This document shows positions 5,812 to 5,861 of a stretch of DNA of 5,861 bases, piece by piece (within the stretch, counting starts at the first letter, position 1; each line of letters begins with the position of its first letter). Source of the DNA: Bifidobacteriaceae bacterium (GTDB lineage Bacteria; Actinomycetota; Actinomycetes; Actinomycetales; WQXJ01); the NCBI GenBank assembly GCA_031258055.1, contig JAIRNM010000070.1, forward strand, positions 1-5,861. The letters are read 5' to 3'. The position numbers and the translations under genes are program-made. The notes under the pieces are model-generated. The model did not search any database. It saw only the letters and a program-made list of their open reading frames with translations, and had not been told where the DNA came from.

Positions 5812-5861
5812 GATTGGGTGGCGGCGGCCGTGTCGACTAGCCACAAGGTTCGCTGGCGTCC
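5808..5861 (-). CDS. Possible 3' end of a gene upstream of mutM (frame uncertain)
   Basis: One - strand frame entering from the window edge encodes 17 residues ending in DTAAATQS and stops at TGA 5808-5810, leaving 32 nt before mutM. A second frame stays open to TAG 5785-5787, 9 nt before the mutM GTG. In many actinobacteria rnc (RNase III) lies just upstream of mutM, but neither tail carries a recognisable RNase III motif, so no product is claimed. Neither base composition nor length settles which frame is real. Confidence 0.25.
   Translation of the reverse strand, partial: GRQRTLWLVDTAAATQS

Noticed and set aside
5798..5861. A divergent + strand gene starting at the ATG near 5798
   Set aside because: No Shine-Dalgarno and only about 20 codons visible; competing - strand frames are equally open.

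Overview
The window reads as chromosomal DNA of a high-GC Gram-positive bacterium (Actinomycetota). GC is high throughout and strongest at third codon positions, two genes start with GTG, neighbouring genes overlap, and the exporter genes are of a kind common in that phylum. Genus cannot be set from the sequence. No insertion sequence, phage gene, CRISPR array, tRNA or rRNA was seen.

Region 1 (1-2831, + strand) is a tightly overlapping three-gene operon for a tripartite ABC exporter of the MacAB/YknXYZ type. It encodes a membrane-anchored adaptor carrying a peptidoglycan-binding-like domain (15-1124), an ABC ATPase (1118-1747) and a four-helix FtsX/MacB-type permease (1734-2831). The adaptor start overlaps what looks like the stop codon of a further upstream gene, so the operon probably begins outside the window. 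The cargo cannot be read from these genes.

Region 2 (2832-3160) separates convergent genes. It has no convincing gene, but ends in a strong hairpin (3088-3124) that probably terminates transcription for the aldehyde dehydrogenase and possibly also from the exporter side.

Region 3 (3161-4803, - strand) holds an intact NAD(P)+-dependent aldehyde dehydrogenase (3161-4648). Its 155-bp upstream gap contains a good candidate promoter (GTGACA, 17 bp, TAGGCT), an inverted repeat over the -10/start region and a perfect 9-bp-arm palindrome further upstream. This suggests the gene has its own control.

Region 4 (4804-5861, - strand) holds mutM, the Fpg DNA glycosylase that removes oxidised guanine. All key residues and the zinc finger are present, plus an unusual Ala-rich insertion. 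It may be transcribed leaderless from its GTG. The last 86 bases may include the tail of another - strand gene, but the frame is undecided.

The exporter, dehydrogenase and repair gene look like independent units rather than one pathway. The least understood parts are the exporter's cargo, the dehydrogenase control region, and a hexamer, GTTAGG, whose five copies found by eye all lie outside the main genes.
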